The notes under the pieces: generated by a model | Database searches by the model: none | What the model was told of the DNA's origin: nothing | What the model saw: only the letters and a program-made list of their open reading frames with translations | Assembly (NCBI GenBank): GCA_937892215.1 | Contig: CALAVE010000086.1 | Location: 1 to 8,819, forward strand | Length of the DNA: 8,819 nt | Origin: an uncultured Porphyromonadaceae bacterium | Lineage (GTDB): Bacteria > Bacteroidota > Bacteroidia > Bacteroidales > Muribaculaceae | Reading direction: 5' to 3' | Shown: positions 1 through 6,690 of the stretch, piece after piece | Layout of the letters: each line of letters begins with the position of its first letter | Numbering within the stretch: position 1 is the first letter of the stretch | Made by a program: the position numbers and the translations under genes

Positions 1-2
1 GT

Positions 3-248
3 ATCGGGAAAGTTAACGATGAATTCAAGAAAGCGAACCCACCTCTACCGAAGTATGAAGAGCGAGAAGGTGACTTTATGGTGACGACACAACGGCCTGA
101 AAATGTGCGCAATATGTTTGACAACGCCTCAAGTACCCCACCAGTACCCCCCAAGTTCAATCTGTCCGTTTCGCTGACTTGTTACAGCAGTTCTATCATC
201 TTATCCAGCGCTGCCACTATTCCGTCGGCGTTCTTTCCGCCGGCTTGA
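3..248 (+). CDS. C-terminal tail of a probable AlbA_2/Schlafen-type ATP-binding protein (partial, possibly decayed)
   Basis: The reading frame is open from the left edge and ends at TGA 246-248. It begins IGKVNDEFKKANPPLPKYEE and continues to GDFMVTTQRPE. This resembles the end of the C-terminal ATPase region of AlbA_2/divergent-AAA 'putative DNA-binding' proteins, where a stretch like 'kkaGLPEPkyEe..ggFrVTf.R' is common. The family assignment rests on that short match from memory. Many family members then carry TPQV-type repeats and a winged helix. Here bases 124-157 look like three TPxV units out of phase with each other, and no winged helix follows. The last 67 bases run antisense into the 3' end of alaS, so the residues after about Pro50 are probably not native. 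The gene is best seen as a truncated or decaying remnant, though a start to the left could leave an intact shorter protein. Confidence 0.5.
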   Translation: MGKVNDEFKKANPPLPKYEEREGDFMVTTQRPENVRNMFDNASSTPPVPPKFNLSVSLTCYSSSIILSSAATIPSAFFPPA

Positions 249-2794
249 GCGAAACCGGGTTGGCCACCGCCACCGCCCTGAATCAGTTTGGCTGCCTCAC
301 GGACAATCTGACCGGCGTTGAGCCCGCGAGCCACAAGGTCGTCGGTGAGGGCAACGGTCAGCATCGGTTTGCCGCCGTTTTCAGTAGCGGCAAGCAGTGC
401 CGTGGCCTCTTTGCCTTCTTTCTTCACACCGAACGCCACACCCTTAACCACGTCGGGCAGCAGCGGACCACGAAGCACGGCCACCTTTATGCCGTCCTTT
501 TCCTCGGCATTTTTCAGCACCTCGGCAGTCAGGGCCTTAATGCGGTCTTCCATGAAGCCTTCCACCTGCTTCTGCAGTGCCTCATTCTCCTGAATGGCCT
601 TCTTCACTGCCGTCATGGCATCGGGAGCGTTGTTGAGCAGACCGCGGATTTCCAGCATTGTGTCCTCCAGTTTGTTCAGCGCATTCTCCACCTGAGCGCC
701 GGTGATAGCCTCAATGCGCCTGATGCCGGCTGCTATACTGCTCTCTGAGATAATCTTAATCATTCCTATGTTGCCGGTGTTGGCCACATGGGTTCCGCCG
801 CAAAGTTCTATTGAGTCGCCGTAGCGTATCACACGCACCTTGTCGCCGTATTTCTCACCGAACAGCGCCATTGCGCCCAGCGCTCGGGCGTCGGCAATGG
901 CCATTTCACGGTGTTCGTCGCGCGCTATTGCGTCGCGTACCAGTGCGTTAGCCACGTGCTCCACTTGGCGCAGTTCCTCGCTTGTCACTTTCTGGAAATG
1001 CGAGAAGTCGAAGCGAAGCACTCGTGAGTCCACGTACGAGCCTTTCTGCTCCACGTGCGTGCCCAGCACTTTACGCAGCGCCAGGTGCAGCAGGTGCGTT
1101 GCGGTGTGGTTGGCCGAAATTGCCTTGCGTACCTCCACGTCAATCCGCGCTGTGCACCCGGCCGTGATGTCGCTCGGCAGAGTCTTGGCGATGTGAACCG
1201 GCAGATTGTTCTCACGCTTGGTGTCGGTGATTTCTATCTTTTCGCCGTCAAAGTCCAGCACGCCCTTGTCGCCCACCTGGCCGCCCATCTCGGCATAGAA
1301 TGGTGTGCGGCTCAGCACTATCTGGTAGAAGGCGTTGCCCTTAGTCTTCACTTGGCGATAGCGCAGCACCTCGGTGTCGCACTCGGTCATGTCGTAGCCC
1401 ACAAACTCGGTAACGCCCTCACGCAGTTCCACCCAGTCGCCGGTCTCCACGGCGGCAGCGTTGCGTGCGCGGTCTTTCTGCTTCTGCATCTCAGCGTTAA
1501 ATTCGTCCACGTTCACGCTCATTCCGTTCTCGTGCAGAATCAGCTGAGTGAGGTCGAGCGGGAATCCGTATGTGTCGTAGAGCAGGAACGCCTTTGCGCC
1601 GGGCACTTCTGTAGCGCCGGCCTTGCGGGTCTCGGCCATCACGCTGTCTATCATCTTCATGCCGGTTTCCAGCGTACGCAGGAACGACTCTTCCTCCTCC
1701 TTGGTCACGCGCTTAATGAGTTGCGACTGCGCGCTTATCTCGGGATATGCCTCGCCCATGGTCTCTATCAGCGTATCCACCAGTTTGTACATGAACGACT
1801 CCTTCAGGTTCAGGAATGTGTAGCCGTAACGCACCGCACGACGCAGGATTCGCCTTATCACGTAGCCGGCCTTGGCATTGCTCGGCAGCTGGCCGTCGGC
1901 TATAGCAAACGCTATGGTGCGCACGTGGTCGGCTATCACGCGCATTGCCACATCGGTGTCCTTCTCCTTGCCGTACTCCTTGCCGGCCAGTTTGCCTATG
2001 GCCTGAATCAGAGGCTGGAACACGTCGGTGTCGTAATTCGATTTCTTGCCCTGAAGCACCATGCACAGGCGTTCAAATCCCATTCCGGTGTCGATCACCT
2101 TCGCCGGCAGCGAGTGCAGACTGCCGTCGTTCTTGCGGTCATACTGCATGAACACCAGGTTCCATATCTCTATCACCTGCGGATTGTCCTTGTTCACCAG
2201 TTCGGCTCCGGGCACCTTTGCCTTCTCTTCTTCCGAACGGAGGTCGATGTGAATCTCCGACGACGGACCGCACGGACCGGTCTCCCCCATTTCCCAGAAG
2301 TTGTCGTGCATGTTTCCGTTTATCACGTGGTCCTTGGGCAGATGAGCCTCCCAGTAACCGGCGGCCTCGTTGTCACGCTCCAGCCCGGCTGCCTCGTTGC
2401 CCTCAAACACCGTGGCATAAAGGTTCTTCGGGTCCACTTTCAGCACTTCCACGAGGTATTCCCAGGCGAATTCTATCGCCTCTTTCTTGAAGTAGTCGCC
2501 GAACGACCAGTTGCCCAGCATCTCAAACATCGTGTGGTGATATGTGTCGTGGCCCACTTCCTCCAGGTCATTGTGCTTGCCGCTCACTCGCAGGCACTTC
2601 TGACTGTCGGCCACACGCGTCCACTGCGCCGGCTTGTTGCCCAGGATAATGTCCTTGAACTGATTCATTCCCGCGTTGGTAAACATCAGCGTGGGGTCAT
2701 CCTTCACCACCATCGGGGCCGAAGGTACTATGTGATGATTCTTGGATTTGTAAAACTCCTTGAACGATTCTCTGATTTCTTTTGCTGTTAGCAT
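182..2794 (-). CDS. alaS: Alanyl-tRNA synthetase (AlaRS)
   Basis: This cytoplasmic class II synthetase joins alanine to tRNA-Ala (EC 6.1.1.7) and hydrolyses mischarged Ser/Gly-tRNA-Ala. It has 870 residues, against 876 in E. coli, so it is full length. Residues 1-250 form the catalytic core, beginning MLTAKEIRESF with DPTLMFTNAGMNQFKDI at about 33-49 and GMGFERL at 237-243. The tRNA-recognition region with RVIADHVRTIAFAIADG (285-301) and RRILRRAVRYGY follows. The editing domain has HTATHLLH (563-570) and CGGTH (665-669), giving the zinc ligands H563, H567, C665 and H669. The C-Ala domain carries a Gly run GGGGGQP at 840-846. The ATG is at 2792-2794; the N-terminus aligns with the usual family start. 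The leader is AT-rich with no Shine-Dalgarno sequence, as expected in Bacteroidetes. The 3' end overlaps the preceding plus-strand frame tail to tail by 67 bases. Confidence 0.99.
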   Translation of the reverse strand: MLTAKEIRESFKEFYKSKNHHIVPSAPMVVKDDPTLMFTNAGMNQFKDIILGNKPAQWTRVADSQKCLRVSGKHNDLEEVGHDTYHHTMFEMLGNWSFGDYFKKEAIEFAWEYLVEVLKVDPKNLYATVFEGNEAAGLERDNEAAGYWEAHLPKDHVINGNMHDNFWEMGETGPCGPSSEIHIDLRSEEEKAKVPGAELVNKDNPQVIEIWNLVFMQYDRKNDGSLHSLPAKVIDTGMGFERLCMVLQGKKSNYDTDVFQPLIQAIGKLAGKEYGKEKDTDVAMRVIADHVRTIAFAIADGQLPSNAKAGYVIRRILRRAVRYGYTFLNLKESFMYKLVDTLIETMGEAYPEISAQSQLIKRVTKEEEESFLRTLETGMKMIDSVMAETRKAGATEVPGAKAFLLYDTYGFPLDLTQLILHENGMSVNVDEFNAEMQKQKDRARNAAAVETGDWVELREGVTEFVGYDMTECDTEVLRYRQVKTKGNAFYQIVLSRTPFYAEMGGQVGDKGVLDFDGEKIEITDTKRENNLPVHIAKTLPSDITAGCTARIDVEVRKAISANHTATHLLHLALRKVLGTHVEQKGSYVDSRVLRFDFSHFQKVTSEELRQVEHVANALVRDAIARDEHREMAIADARALGAMALFGEKYGDKVRVIRYGDSIELCGGTHVANTGNIGMIKIISESSIAAGIRRIEAITGAQVENALNKLEDTMLEIRGLLNNAPDAMTAVKKAIQENEALQKQVEGFMEDRIKALTAEVLKNAEEKDGIKVAVLRGPLLPDVVKGVAFGVKKEGKEATALLAATENGGKPMLTVALTDDLVARGLNAGQIVREAAKLIQGGGGGQPGFAQAGGKNADGIVAALDKMIELL

Positions 2795-2827
2795 AATATC
2801 TTATTTTTTTTGATTTTACTTAAAAAA

Positions 2828-2859
2828 ATTGGTGGTCAGAACTTATTTGTGTATCTTTA
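2828..2859 (+). promoter_or_regulatory. Probable promoter of the merR-type gene and downstream operon
   Basis: TATCTTTA at 2852-2859 matches the -7 consensus TAnnTTTG in all but the last base. ATTG at 2828-2831 stands 20 bases upstream as a -33 box. Transcription should begin near 2864-2866, leaving a leader of roughly 80 bases before the ATG at 2948. The elongating polymerase would pass straight across the alaS promoter at 2875-2906. Confidence 0.5.
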
Positions 2860-2874
2860 CACCAAATTGCACTG

Positions 2875-2906
2875 CAAAGGTACACATTTATGGCCAGCCG
2901 TGCAAG
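2875..2906 (-). promoter_or_regulatory. Probable alaS promoter (Bacteroidetes type)
   Basis: Read on the minus strand, TACCTTTG at 2882-2875 is a perfect TAnnTTTG -7 box. CTTG at 2906-2903 lies exactly 20 bases upstream and fits the TTTG -33 box in three of four bases. Transcription should begin near 2869-2871, giving a leader of about 75 bases before the alaS ATG. The box partly overlaps the start of the opposite merR transcript. The prediction comes from consensus match only. Confidence 0.65.
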
Positions 2907-2947
2907 GCTATTTTCTGCATAACTTCTAACACTACTGTTTACGCTGT

Positions 2948-3286
2948 ATGAACGACTCTCTCGACAAACGATTCTATAAGATCGGCGATGTGGCCGAAAT
3001 ACTCGCTATTCCTGAATCCACCCTCCGTTTCTGGGAGAAAGAATTTAGCATAATAAATCCTAAGAGAAATGCGAAAAATGCGCGGCTCTATACCCCCAAG
3101 GACATCGAGACAATTCGCATGATTTACTACCTCGTTAAGGAAAAGGGGCTTAAACTGGATGCGGCGCAAGCCATGATTAAGCGAAACCGCGACGGAATCT
3201 CCAAGCGTTTCGAGGTGATTGAGCGCCTCAAGTCCGTTCGCGAGCGCCTTGTCGCCCTCGAGCAGGCCCTCGCGCAAGTACGCTGA
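2948..3286 (+). CDS. MerR-family transcriptional regulator, short form
   Basis: This 112-residue protein is probably a dimeric DNA-binding regulator. The N-terminal MerR fold starts at YKIGDVAEIL (helix-turn-helix about 10-29, with STLRFWEKEF at 24-33). A wing follows around NPKRNAKNARLYTPKDIE (37-54), then helices ETIRMIYYLVKEKGLKLDAAQAMI (54-77). Residues 85-110 form a leucine-rich helix suited to coiled-coil dimerisation. No separate effector domain follows and there is no cysteine, so metal or thiol sensing of the classical MerR/CueR kind is unlikely; the ligand is unknown. It lies divergent to alaS with a 153-base spacer, a neighbourhood I believe recurs in Bacteroidales. Two further plus-strand genes follow closely and may be cotranscribed. 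The MerR assignment is secure; targets are not visible. Confidence 0.93.
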   Translation: MNDSLDKRFYKIGDVAEILAIPESTLRFWEKEFSIINPKRNAKNARLYTPKDIETIRMIYYLVKEKGLKLDAAQAMIKRNRDGISKRFEVIERLKSVRERLVALEQALAQVR

Positions 3287-3309
3287 CACTTTAACCCTGA
3301 ACCGCTGTT

Positions 3310-3444
3310 ATGAACGCTATCATTTCATTCTGCAAAGAAAATTTCCAACTAAACTGCCTGCTGGTGGGGCTGCTTGGAGTCATCATCGGCATCATATCAG
3401 TAATCCACGAACTGAAGAAACGGCAGAAAACCAAAAAGAAATAA
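3310..3444 (+). CDS. Small single-span membrane protein, unknown function
   Basis: This 44-residue frame starts at ATG 3310-3312 and ends at TAA 3442-3444. It reads MNAIISFCKENFQLN, then a hydrophobic stretch at about residues 16-32 (CLLVGLLGVIIGIISVI), then a strongly basic tail HELKKRQKTKKK. That is a convincing single transmembrane helix. The positive-inside rule puts the C-terminus in the cytoplasm and the N-terminus in the periplasm. It begins 23 bases after the merR stop and ends 36 bases before the lipoprotein start, with no promoter seen between them, so all three are probably on one transcript. I do not recognise a family. Support is the amino-acid pattern and the position; a chance frame is possible, but a clean span plus basic tail in the only gap of the operon argues for a real gene. 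Confidence 0.6.
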   Translation: MNAIISFCKENFQLNCLLVGLLGVIIGIISVIHELKKRQKTKKK

Positions 3445-3480
3445 AAACCAATCATCGCAACCTCAAAAATCATTTCAAAT

Positions 3481-4233
3481 ATGAAAAAAACTATCCTTCA
3501 CTTATTTGCATTCATGGCTCTTGTGACGCTGCTGAGCGGATGCAGCAACGGCAAGCAGACCGACACCGCCGATGACACAGCCCGGAATAGTGACTCCATA
3601 ACCACAGAAATCGCCGATACTGCCGCTCTCTCACAGGCCACTGAACCGAAAGAAGCGGAAATGGAAAGTCAGGGCGGCATGTATAAGCCCATCGATATAT
3701 CTCGGTACTGGAATAAGCGCACCATCACCGTCCCGGGCAACAAGAGCGACATCGTGGCCCTGTTCGAGGCTTTCTACACCGAGTGGCCCACCATCGAAGG
3801 CAGCCGCATCGTGCACATAACCAACCCTGCCCTGGCTCCCGACGAAACCTACTATGAGGATGGCTCCGAAATCGACCGGAAGAATGGCTACGTGGAATCG
3901 GCCTGGTACGAGGGCGAGGACCTGGGCACAGTGTCGGCTTGCGTGTGGAACCGCAAGAACGGGCACAAACTCTTTGCCGTGAACTTCAATTGCGAGGACG
4001 ATTTCCTATGCTTCTACGACTTCGACCCCGCTACCCGCACCCTCACACCCGAGGAAAACCCTGTGAAGAAAGAGCACCTCAACTTCCCCGATAAGGCACC
4101 GGCGTGGTACATCCTACCCCGCATTGGCCGAACTCTGGAGGTGGTGGAAGATGCCCCGGGCGACGAGGTCGCGTTCACCTACTACTCGTTCGACGGACAA
4201 AACCTCAAGTTCGCCGGCCACACCGCACCCTAA
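3481..4233 (+). CDS. Lipoprotein of unknown function
   Basis: The 250-residue product begins with a clear type II signal peptide: MKKTILHLFAFMALVTLLSGC, lipobox LSGC with the lipidated cysteine at residue 21. Residues 22-65 are a polar, Thr/Asp/Glu-rich, low-complexity linker. The globular part runs from about residue 68 (YKPIDISRYW) to the end and is rich in aromatic and acidic residues, for example YYEDGSEID, ESAWYEGEDLG and CEDDFLCFYDFDPATRTL. Tyr/Trp spacing and Asp-Pro turns suggest a mostly beta fold. No acidic cluster directly follows the cysteine (SNGKQTD), so surface export is less certain than for the lipoprotein at 5142-6203. It probably shares a transcript with the merR-type gene and the small membrane protein. 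It converges on pldA, with only 22 bases between the two stops. I do not recognise a domain and assign no function. Confidence 0.85.
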   Translation: MKKTILHLFAFMALVTLLSGCSNGKQTDTADDTARNSDSITTEIADTAALSQATEPKEAEMESQGGMYKPIDISRYWNKRTITVPGNKSDIVALFEAFYTEWPTIEGSRIVHITNPALAPDETYYEDGSEIDRKNGYVESAWYEGEDLGTVSACVWNRKNGHKLFAVNFNCEDDFLCFYDFDPATRTLTPEENPVKKEHLNFPDKAPAWYILPRIGRTLEVVEDAPGDEVAFTYYSFDGQNLKFAGHTAP

Positions 4234-4255
4234 CAGTTTTACCCTGTTCCGCTAA

Positions 4256-5107
4256 TCAGAAGTCGCTGAAGAATGTGGGGCGAATCAGCAGGCCCACGCG
4301 CAGACGGCAGTGGTACTTGTTGTAGTCGAGCAGGTTCTCGCCATAGCCATCGTAGAAGTGGAGCATAATGAACTGGTTGTCCTTTTTGCTGACGCGGAAG
4401 CCCACATTCACTATAGTGTTGAAGTTGAGGTTCCAACCCTTGCGCTTCACAAACGTCACATCGGCCACCCAGCGCTTGTTGGTTGAGATAAATTGCGCTC
4501 CGGCCTGGAAAATGCCGCTGAACTTCAGGATGTCCTTGTTCTGCTGGCCGTCGATGATGGGAATCCAGGTCTTGGCGTGAACCACCAGTCGCGGGTCTAT
4601 AACGACCGCTCCGCTGAACGACACTTTGTTCCAACTGCGCGACGCCTCACCGTCGCGCCCGTTCGACTCATGCTCTAACAGGATGGTGGCGTTTCCTATC
4701 AGTTTTCCCTTGTGTATAATCAGTTTCTGCACGCCGATGCCGGGATTGAAGTTCAGGTCGTGGAAGGGAAGCGACTCCTCAAAGATGTTCCACATCGCCT
4801 TCTGTGAATAACTCAGGAACAAGTGGCTGTGCAGCGGCAGGATGGACTTGGTGAGTCGCTGGCGGAAACTTATCTGGAACTTCACGTCGCTGTTAAATTT
4901 AGATGGCTTCTGGTTCAGTTCCGTTCCCACAACGAAGTAGTTATCCTTGTAGATTCCGAAATACGGACGGCTGTCAAAGTCCTTGACAATGCTGTCCACG
5001 TCCAGTTTTTCACGTTCTTTTCCGAAATTGGTAATCTGGGCCCCGGCGGCAAATGGCACCGCGAGGAGCGCTATAATCAAGAGGTTCTTTACCGAAAAGT
5101 CTATCAT
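4256..5107 (-). CDS. pldA: Outer-membrane phospholipase A (OMPLA, phospholipase A1)
   Basis: This outer-membrane beta-barrel hydrolase removes acyl chains from phospholipids that reach the outer leaflet (EC 3.1.1.32 / 3.1.1.4). The 283-residue precursor has a signal peptide of about 23 residues ending AGA before Gln24. The active-site segment HESNGRDGEASRSWN supplies His146, Ser148 and Asn160. The spacing equals E. coli His142-Ser144-Asn156. Arg151 and Ser156 match the E. coli calcium-site residues Arg147 and Ser152. Other family marks are PYFGIYKDNYF (48-58), KFQISFRQRL (76-85) and GYGENLLDYNKY (254-265). The C-terminus ends in Phe (FFSDF), as is usual for barrel proteins inserted by BamA. 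It lies 34 bases downstream of the propeller-like lipoprotein on the same strand, so cotranscription is likely. E. coli OMPLA is activated by dimerisation and calcium; the conserved calcium residues suggest the same here. Confidence 0.95.
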   Translation of the reverse strand: MIDFSVKNLLIIALLAVPFAAGAQITNFGKEREKLDVDSIVKDFDSRPYFGIYKDNYFVVGTELNQKPSKFNSDVKFQISFRQRLTKSILPLHSHLFLSYSQKAMWNIFEESLPFHDLNFNPGIGVQKLIIHKGKLIGNATILLEHESNGRDGEASRSWNKVSFSGAVVIDPRLVVHAKTWIPIIDGQQNKDILKFSGIFQAGAQFISTNKRWVADVTFVKRKGWNLNFNTIVNVGFRVSKKDNQFIMLHFYDGYGENLLDYNKYHCRLRVGLLIRPTFFSDF

Positions 5108-5141
5108 AATTATCTGTATTTACTAATTTATCTTCCTTCCG

Positions 5142-6203
5142 TTATAGCACCACAAAGTTGACTATGTCAATCTTGTTGTATTTGGCTATTACCGTATCGT
5201 TAAGCCATATCAAGATATTGACTTGTGACTCGCCGTGGTCTTCGTCGGCCACCATTTCCATTGTCAGAACATACAGGTCGTCGCCGTAACCTATCACTTC
5301 GTCCACTGTGGACCACCACACGCCTTTATCGCCCGACGACAGATGCTTCAACTCCCCATCCACCCAGATGGTAGCCACCTCGTTCCAATCATCGTCATAC
5401 TCGTATCCGCCGGCTACCACGCGCTCTCCCACTCTGGTCATCGAAACCACTCCGGCCATGGCCATGCCCTCATCATCGTAAACCTCATAGGATCGCGGTA
5501 GCACTTGCAACTCCTTGTCCGCCCATATCACGGGTTCGTTCCCGGCGCGGCCGCCTATCAGCGTATGGTCGCCATAGGCGTAAATGGCATGCGCCGAGGC
5601 ACTGACATCTTCACGCGGTTTGGGCAAAATCTCTTTGGCGTATCTGCCCTTGCGCTCATAGTACAACACCGCATCGTTATACCCGCCAAGATTGGTCTTG
5701 AGGTCTGTGCCCACCACGTAGCATTTGCCCTCGAAAACCGACAGGCACTTGCCGCTGGTGTTGAAATTCTCGCAGTCTTCAAGTGGAAAAATACCACTGT
5801 TTTTAAGCACATAGGGATAGTCATACAGGTAAATGTAGTAGTCCCATTTCCCTATACCCTCGGTCTCATGCTCCACATCCTCTATGAAATCCACGTGAAG
5901 TGTGTTCCACTTCCCGTTTTTCCAGTAGCCCACGCGGTCTTTAGTACTCTTACCAGAAACAAAATAGTCGTCGCCGTCACTGATTATCTCACTCGCGTAT
6001 TCACAGTCGGGCAGATCCATAATTTTTTCTCCTGCCAGATTGTAGATATGGCCATCACCGGACAGAAGCAGCACCTTTCGCTCTTCCCTCGGCTTAATCG
6101 GGTCGCTCGGTTCATCGCGCGCACACGACAGCAGCGACATCATGGCCGCTGTAGCGATAAAGCAGGTACAAATAATCGCTTTTATGTCTTTAGCAATTGT
6201 CAT
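5142..6203 (-). CDS. Probably surface-exposed lipoprotein with propeller-like repeats
   Basis: I chose ATG 6201-6203, giving 353 residues. From there MTIAKDIKAIICTCFIATAAM leads into lipobox LLSC, with the lipidated cysteine at residue 27. An in-frame ATG at 6236 would add 11 residues before the signal peptide. After the cysteine comes ARDEPSD, close to the Bacteroidetes lipoprotein surface-export signal (basic residue then acidic pair), so display on the cell surface is likely. Residues 65-340 hold about five related units of 40-55 residues of the form '..I..G....V.G......A..W.(D/N)G.L..L'. Anchors are YWKNGKWNTL (93-102), VLYYERKGRY (179-188), VIWADKELQVL (225-235), TIWVDGELKHL (278-288) and LIWLNDTVI (331-339). 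Such repeats suggest a beta-propeller binding protein; similar 'YWKNG' repeats are common in Bacteroidetes. The ligand is unknown. It is the first gene of a likely operon with pldA. Confidence 0.85.
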   Translation of the reverse strand: MTIAKDIKAIICTCFIATAAMMSLLSCARDEPSDPIKPREERKVLLLSGDGHIYNLAGEKIMDLPDCEYASEIISDGDDYFVSGKSTKDRVGYWKNGKWNTLHVDFIEDVEHETEGIGKWDYYIYLYDYPYVLKNSGIFPLEDCENFNTSGKCLSVFEGKCYVVGTDLKTNLGGYNDAVLYYERKGRYAKEILPKPREDVSASAHAIYAYGDHTLIGGRAGNEPVIWADKELQVLPRSYEVYDDEGMAMAGVVSMTRVGERVVAGGYEYDDDWNEVATIWVDGELKHLSSGDKGVWWSTVDEVIGYGDDLYVLTMEMVADEDHGESQVNILIWLNDTVIAKYNKIDIVNFVVL

Positions 6204-6301
6204 TATTCGCAGTATTTTAAGATATAAAGCCAGCAATTACGCCTAATATGCCCGGCAGTTATTTCGCTCATTAACCACAACCGCCGTGCGTTTACATGCG
6301 G

Positions 6302-6309
6302 CAAAAGTA
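6302..6309 (-). promoter_or_regulatory. Probable promoter (-7 box) of the lipoprotein-pldA operon
   Basis: On the minus strand, 6309-6302 reads TACTTTTG, a perfect TAnnTTTG box. The expected -33 position near 6330 holds GTTA, a poor match, in an A/T-rich stretch. Transcription would start near 6296-6298, about 93 bases before the chosen ATG. No second -7 box stands out for the 34-base gap before pldA, which supports one shared transcript. Confidence 0.5.
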
Positions 6310-6375
6310 AGAAATAATTTTCTTTATTTTAACTTTATTAAAGATAAAAACACTCTTTTTATTGTAAATAAGACA

Positions 6376-6383
6376 TAATTTTG
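6376..6383 (+). promoter_or_regulatory. Probable promoter (-7 box) of the secreted CarboxypepD_reg-like gene
   Basis: TAATTTTG at 6376-6383 fits TAnnTTTG perfectly. The -33 position near 6352-6356 is T/C-rich without a TTTG. Transcription would start near 6388-6390, leaving a short leader of about 23 bases before ATG 6412. It is divergent from the lipoprotein-pldA promoter, with some 66 bases between the two boxes. Confidence 0.45.
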
Positions 6384-6411
6384 TAAAAAAATTTACTTTA
6401 TCACTGTCCAC

Positions 6412-6690
6412 ATGAAGAGATTATCCATTCTGAGCTTACTGCTCTCGTTATCAGTCATGGCCTTGAACGCACAGCGCATTCAAGTTGTGGACTCCGCAGG
6501 CTTGCCCATTCCGTTCGCCGTAGCCACCACAGCAAGCGGCAAATACATCACCAGCACCGATGCCGACGGTTGGCTCTACGACATCGGCGAGAACTCCACG
6601 CTCAACATTTCGCAAGTGGCTTACAAGCCGCTCACTATAGCCACGGCCGACATCAAGGAGGGCAAAATTCAACTACTGATGACTTTTTGA
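6412..6690 (+). CDS. Small secreted protein with CarboxypepD_reg-like domain; frame broken at its 3' end
   Basis: The 92-residue frame starts with a type I signal peptide, MKRLSILSLLLSLSVMALNA, with cleavage expected before Gln21. Residues 21-88 look like a CarboxypepD_reg-like (carboxypeptidase regulatory, beta-sandwich) domain: VDSAGLPIPFAVATTASGKY, then TDADGWLYDIG (49-59), then LNISQVAYKPLTI (64-76). This domain normally sits at the start of larger Bacteroidetes envelope proteins such as TonB-dependent receptors, so a stand-alone 92-residue copy is short. The frame stops at TGA 6688-6690 just after a run of five T (6684-6688). The next reading frame begins at the overlapping ATG 6690-6692 and has plausible coding character. 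One missing T, or a -1 slip at TTT, would join the two into a 171-residue protein. So this is either a frameshifted gene, a recoded gene, or two coupled genes. Confidence 0.7.
   Translation: MKRLSILSLLLSLSVMALNAQRIQVVDSAGLPIPFAVATTASGKYITSTDADGWLYDIGENSTLNISQVAYKPLTIATADIKEGKIQLLMTF

Noticed and set aside
179..748. 189-codon plus-strand frame over the alaS 3' end
   Set aside because: Antisense shadow of the conserved C-Ala region; no family resemblance and no promoter.
1055..2791. 578-codon open frame on the plus strand
   Set aside because: It is entirely antisense to alaS, is rich in His, Val and Leu with no domain, and arises from the codon bias of the opposite strand.
2795..2870. Possible T-box or other riboswitch in the alaS leader
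   Set aside because: The leader is about 75 bases, A/T-rich and without stable stems; T-box control is not typical of Bacteroidetes and no T-box motif is seen.
4232..4248. AACAG/CTGTT dyad between the two converging stops
   Set aside because: Only five base pairs with a 7-base loop and no T run; too weak to call a bidirectional terminator.
5505..6227. 240-codon plus-strand frame
   Set aside because: Antisense to the propeller-like lipoprotein, which has a signal peptide, lipobox and internal repeats; the antisense product has none.
6283..6302. GCCG...CGGC dyad at the start of the lipoprotein-pldA leader
   Set aside because: Only four firm pairs on the transcribed strand; not a supportable leader structure.
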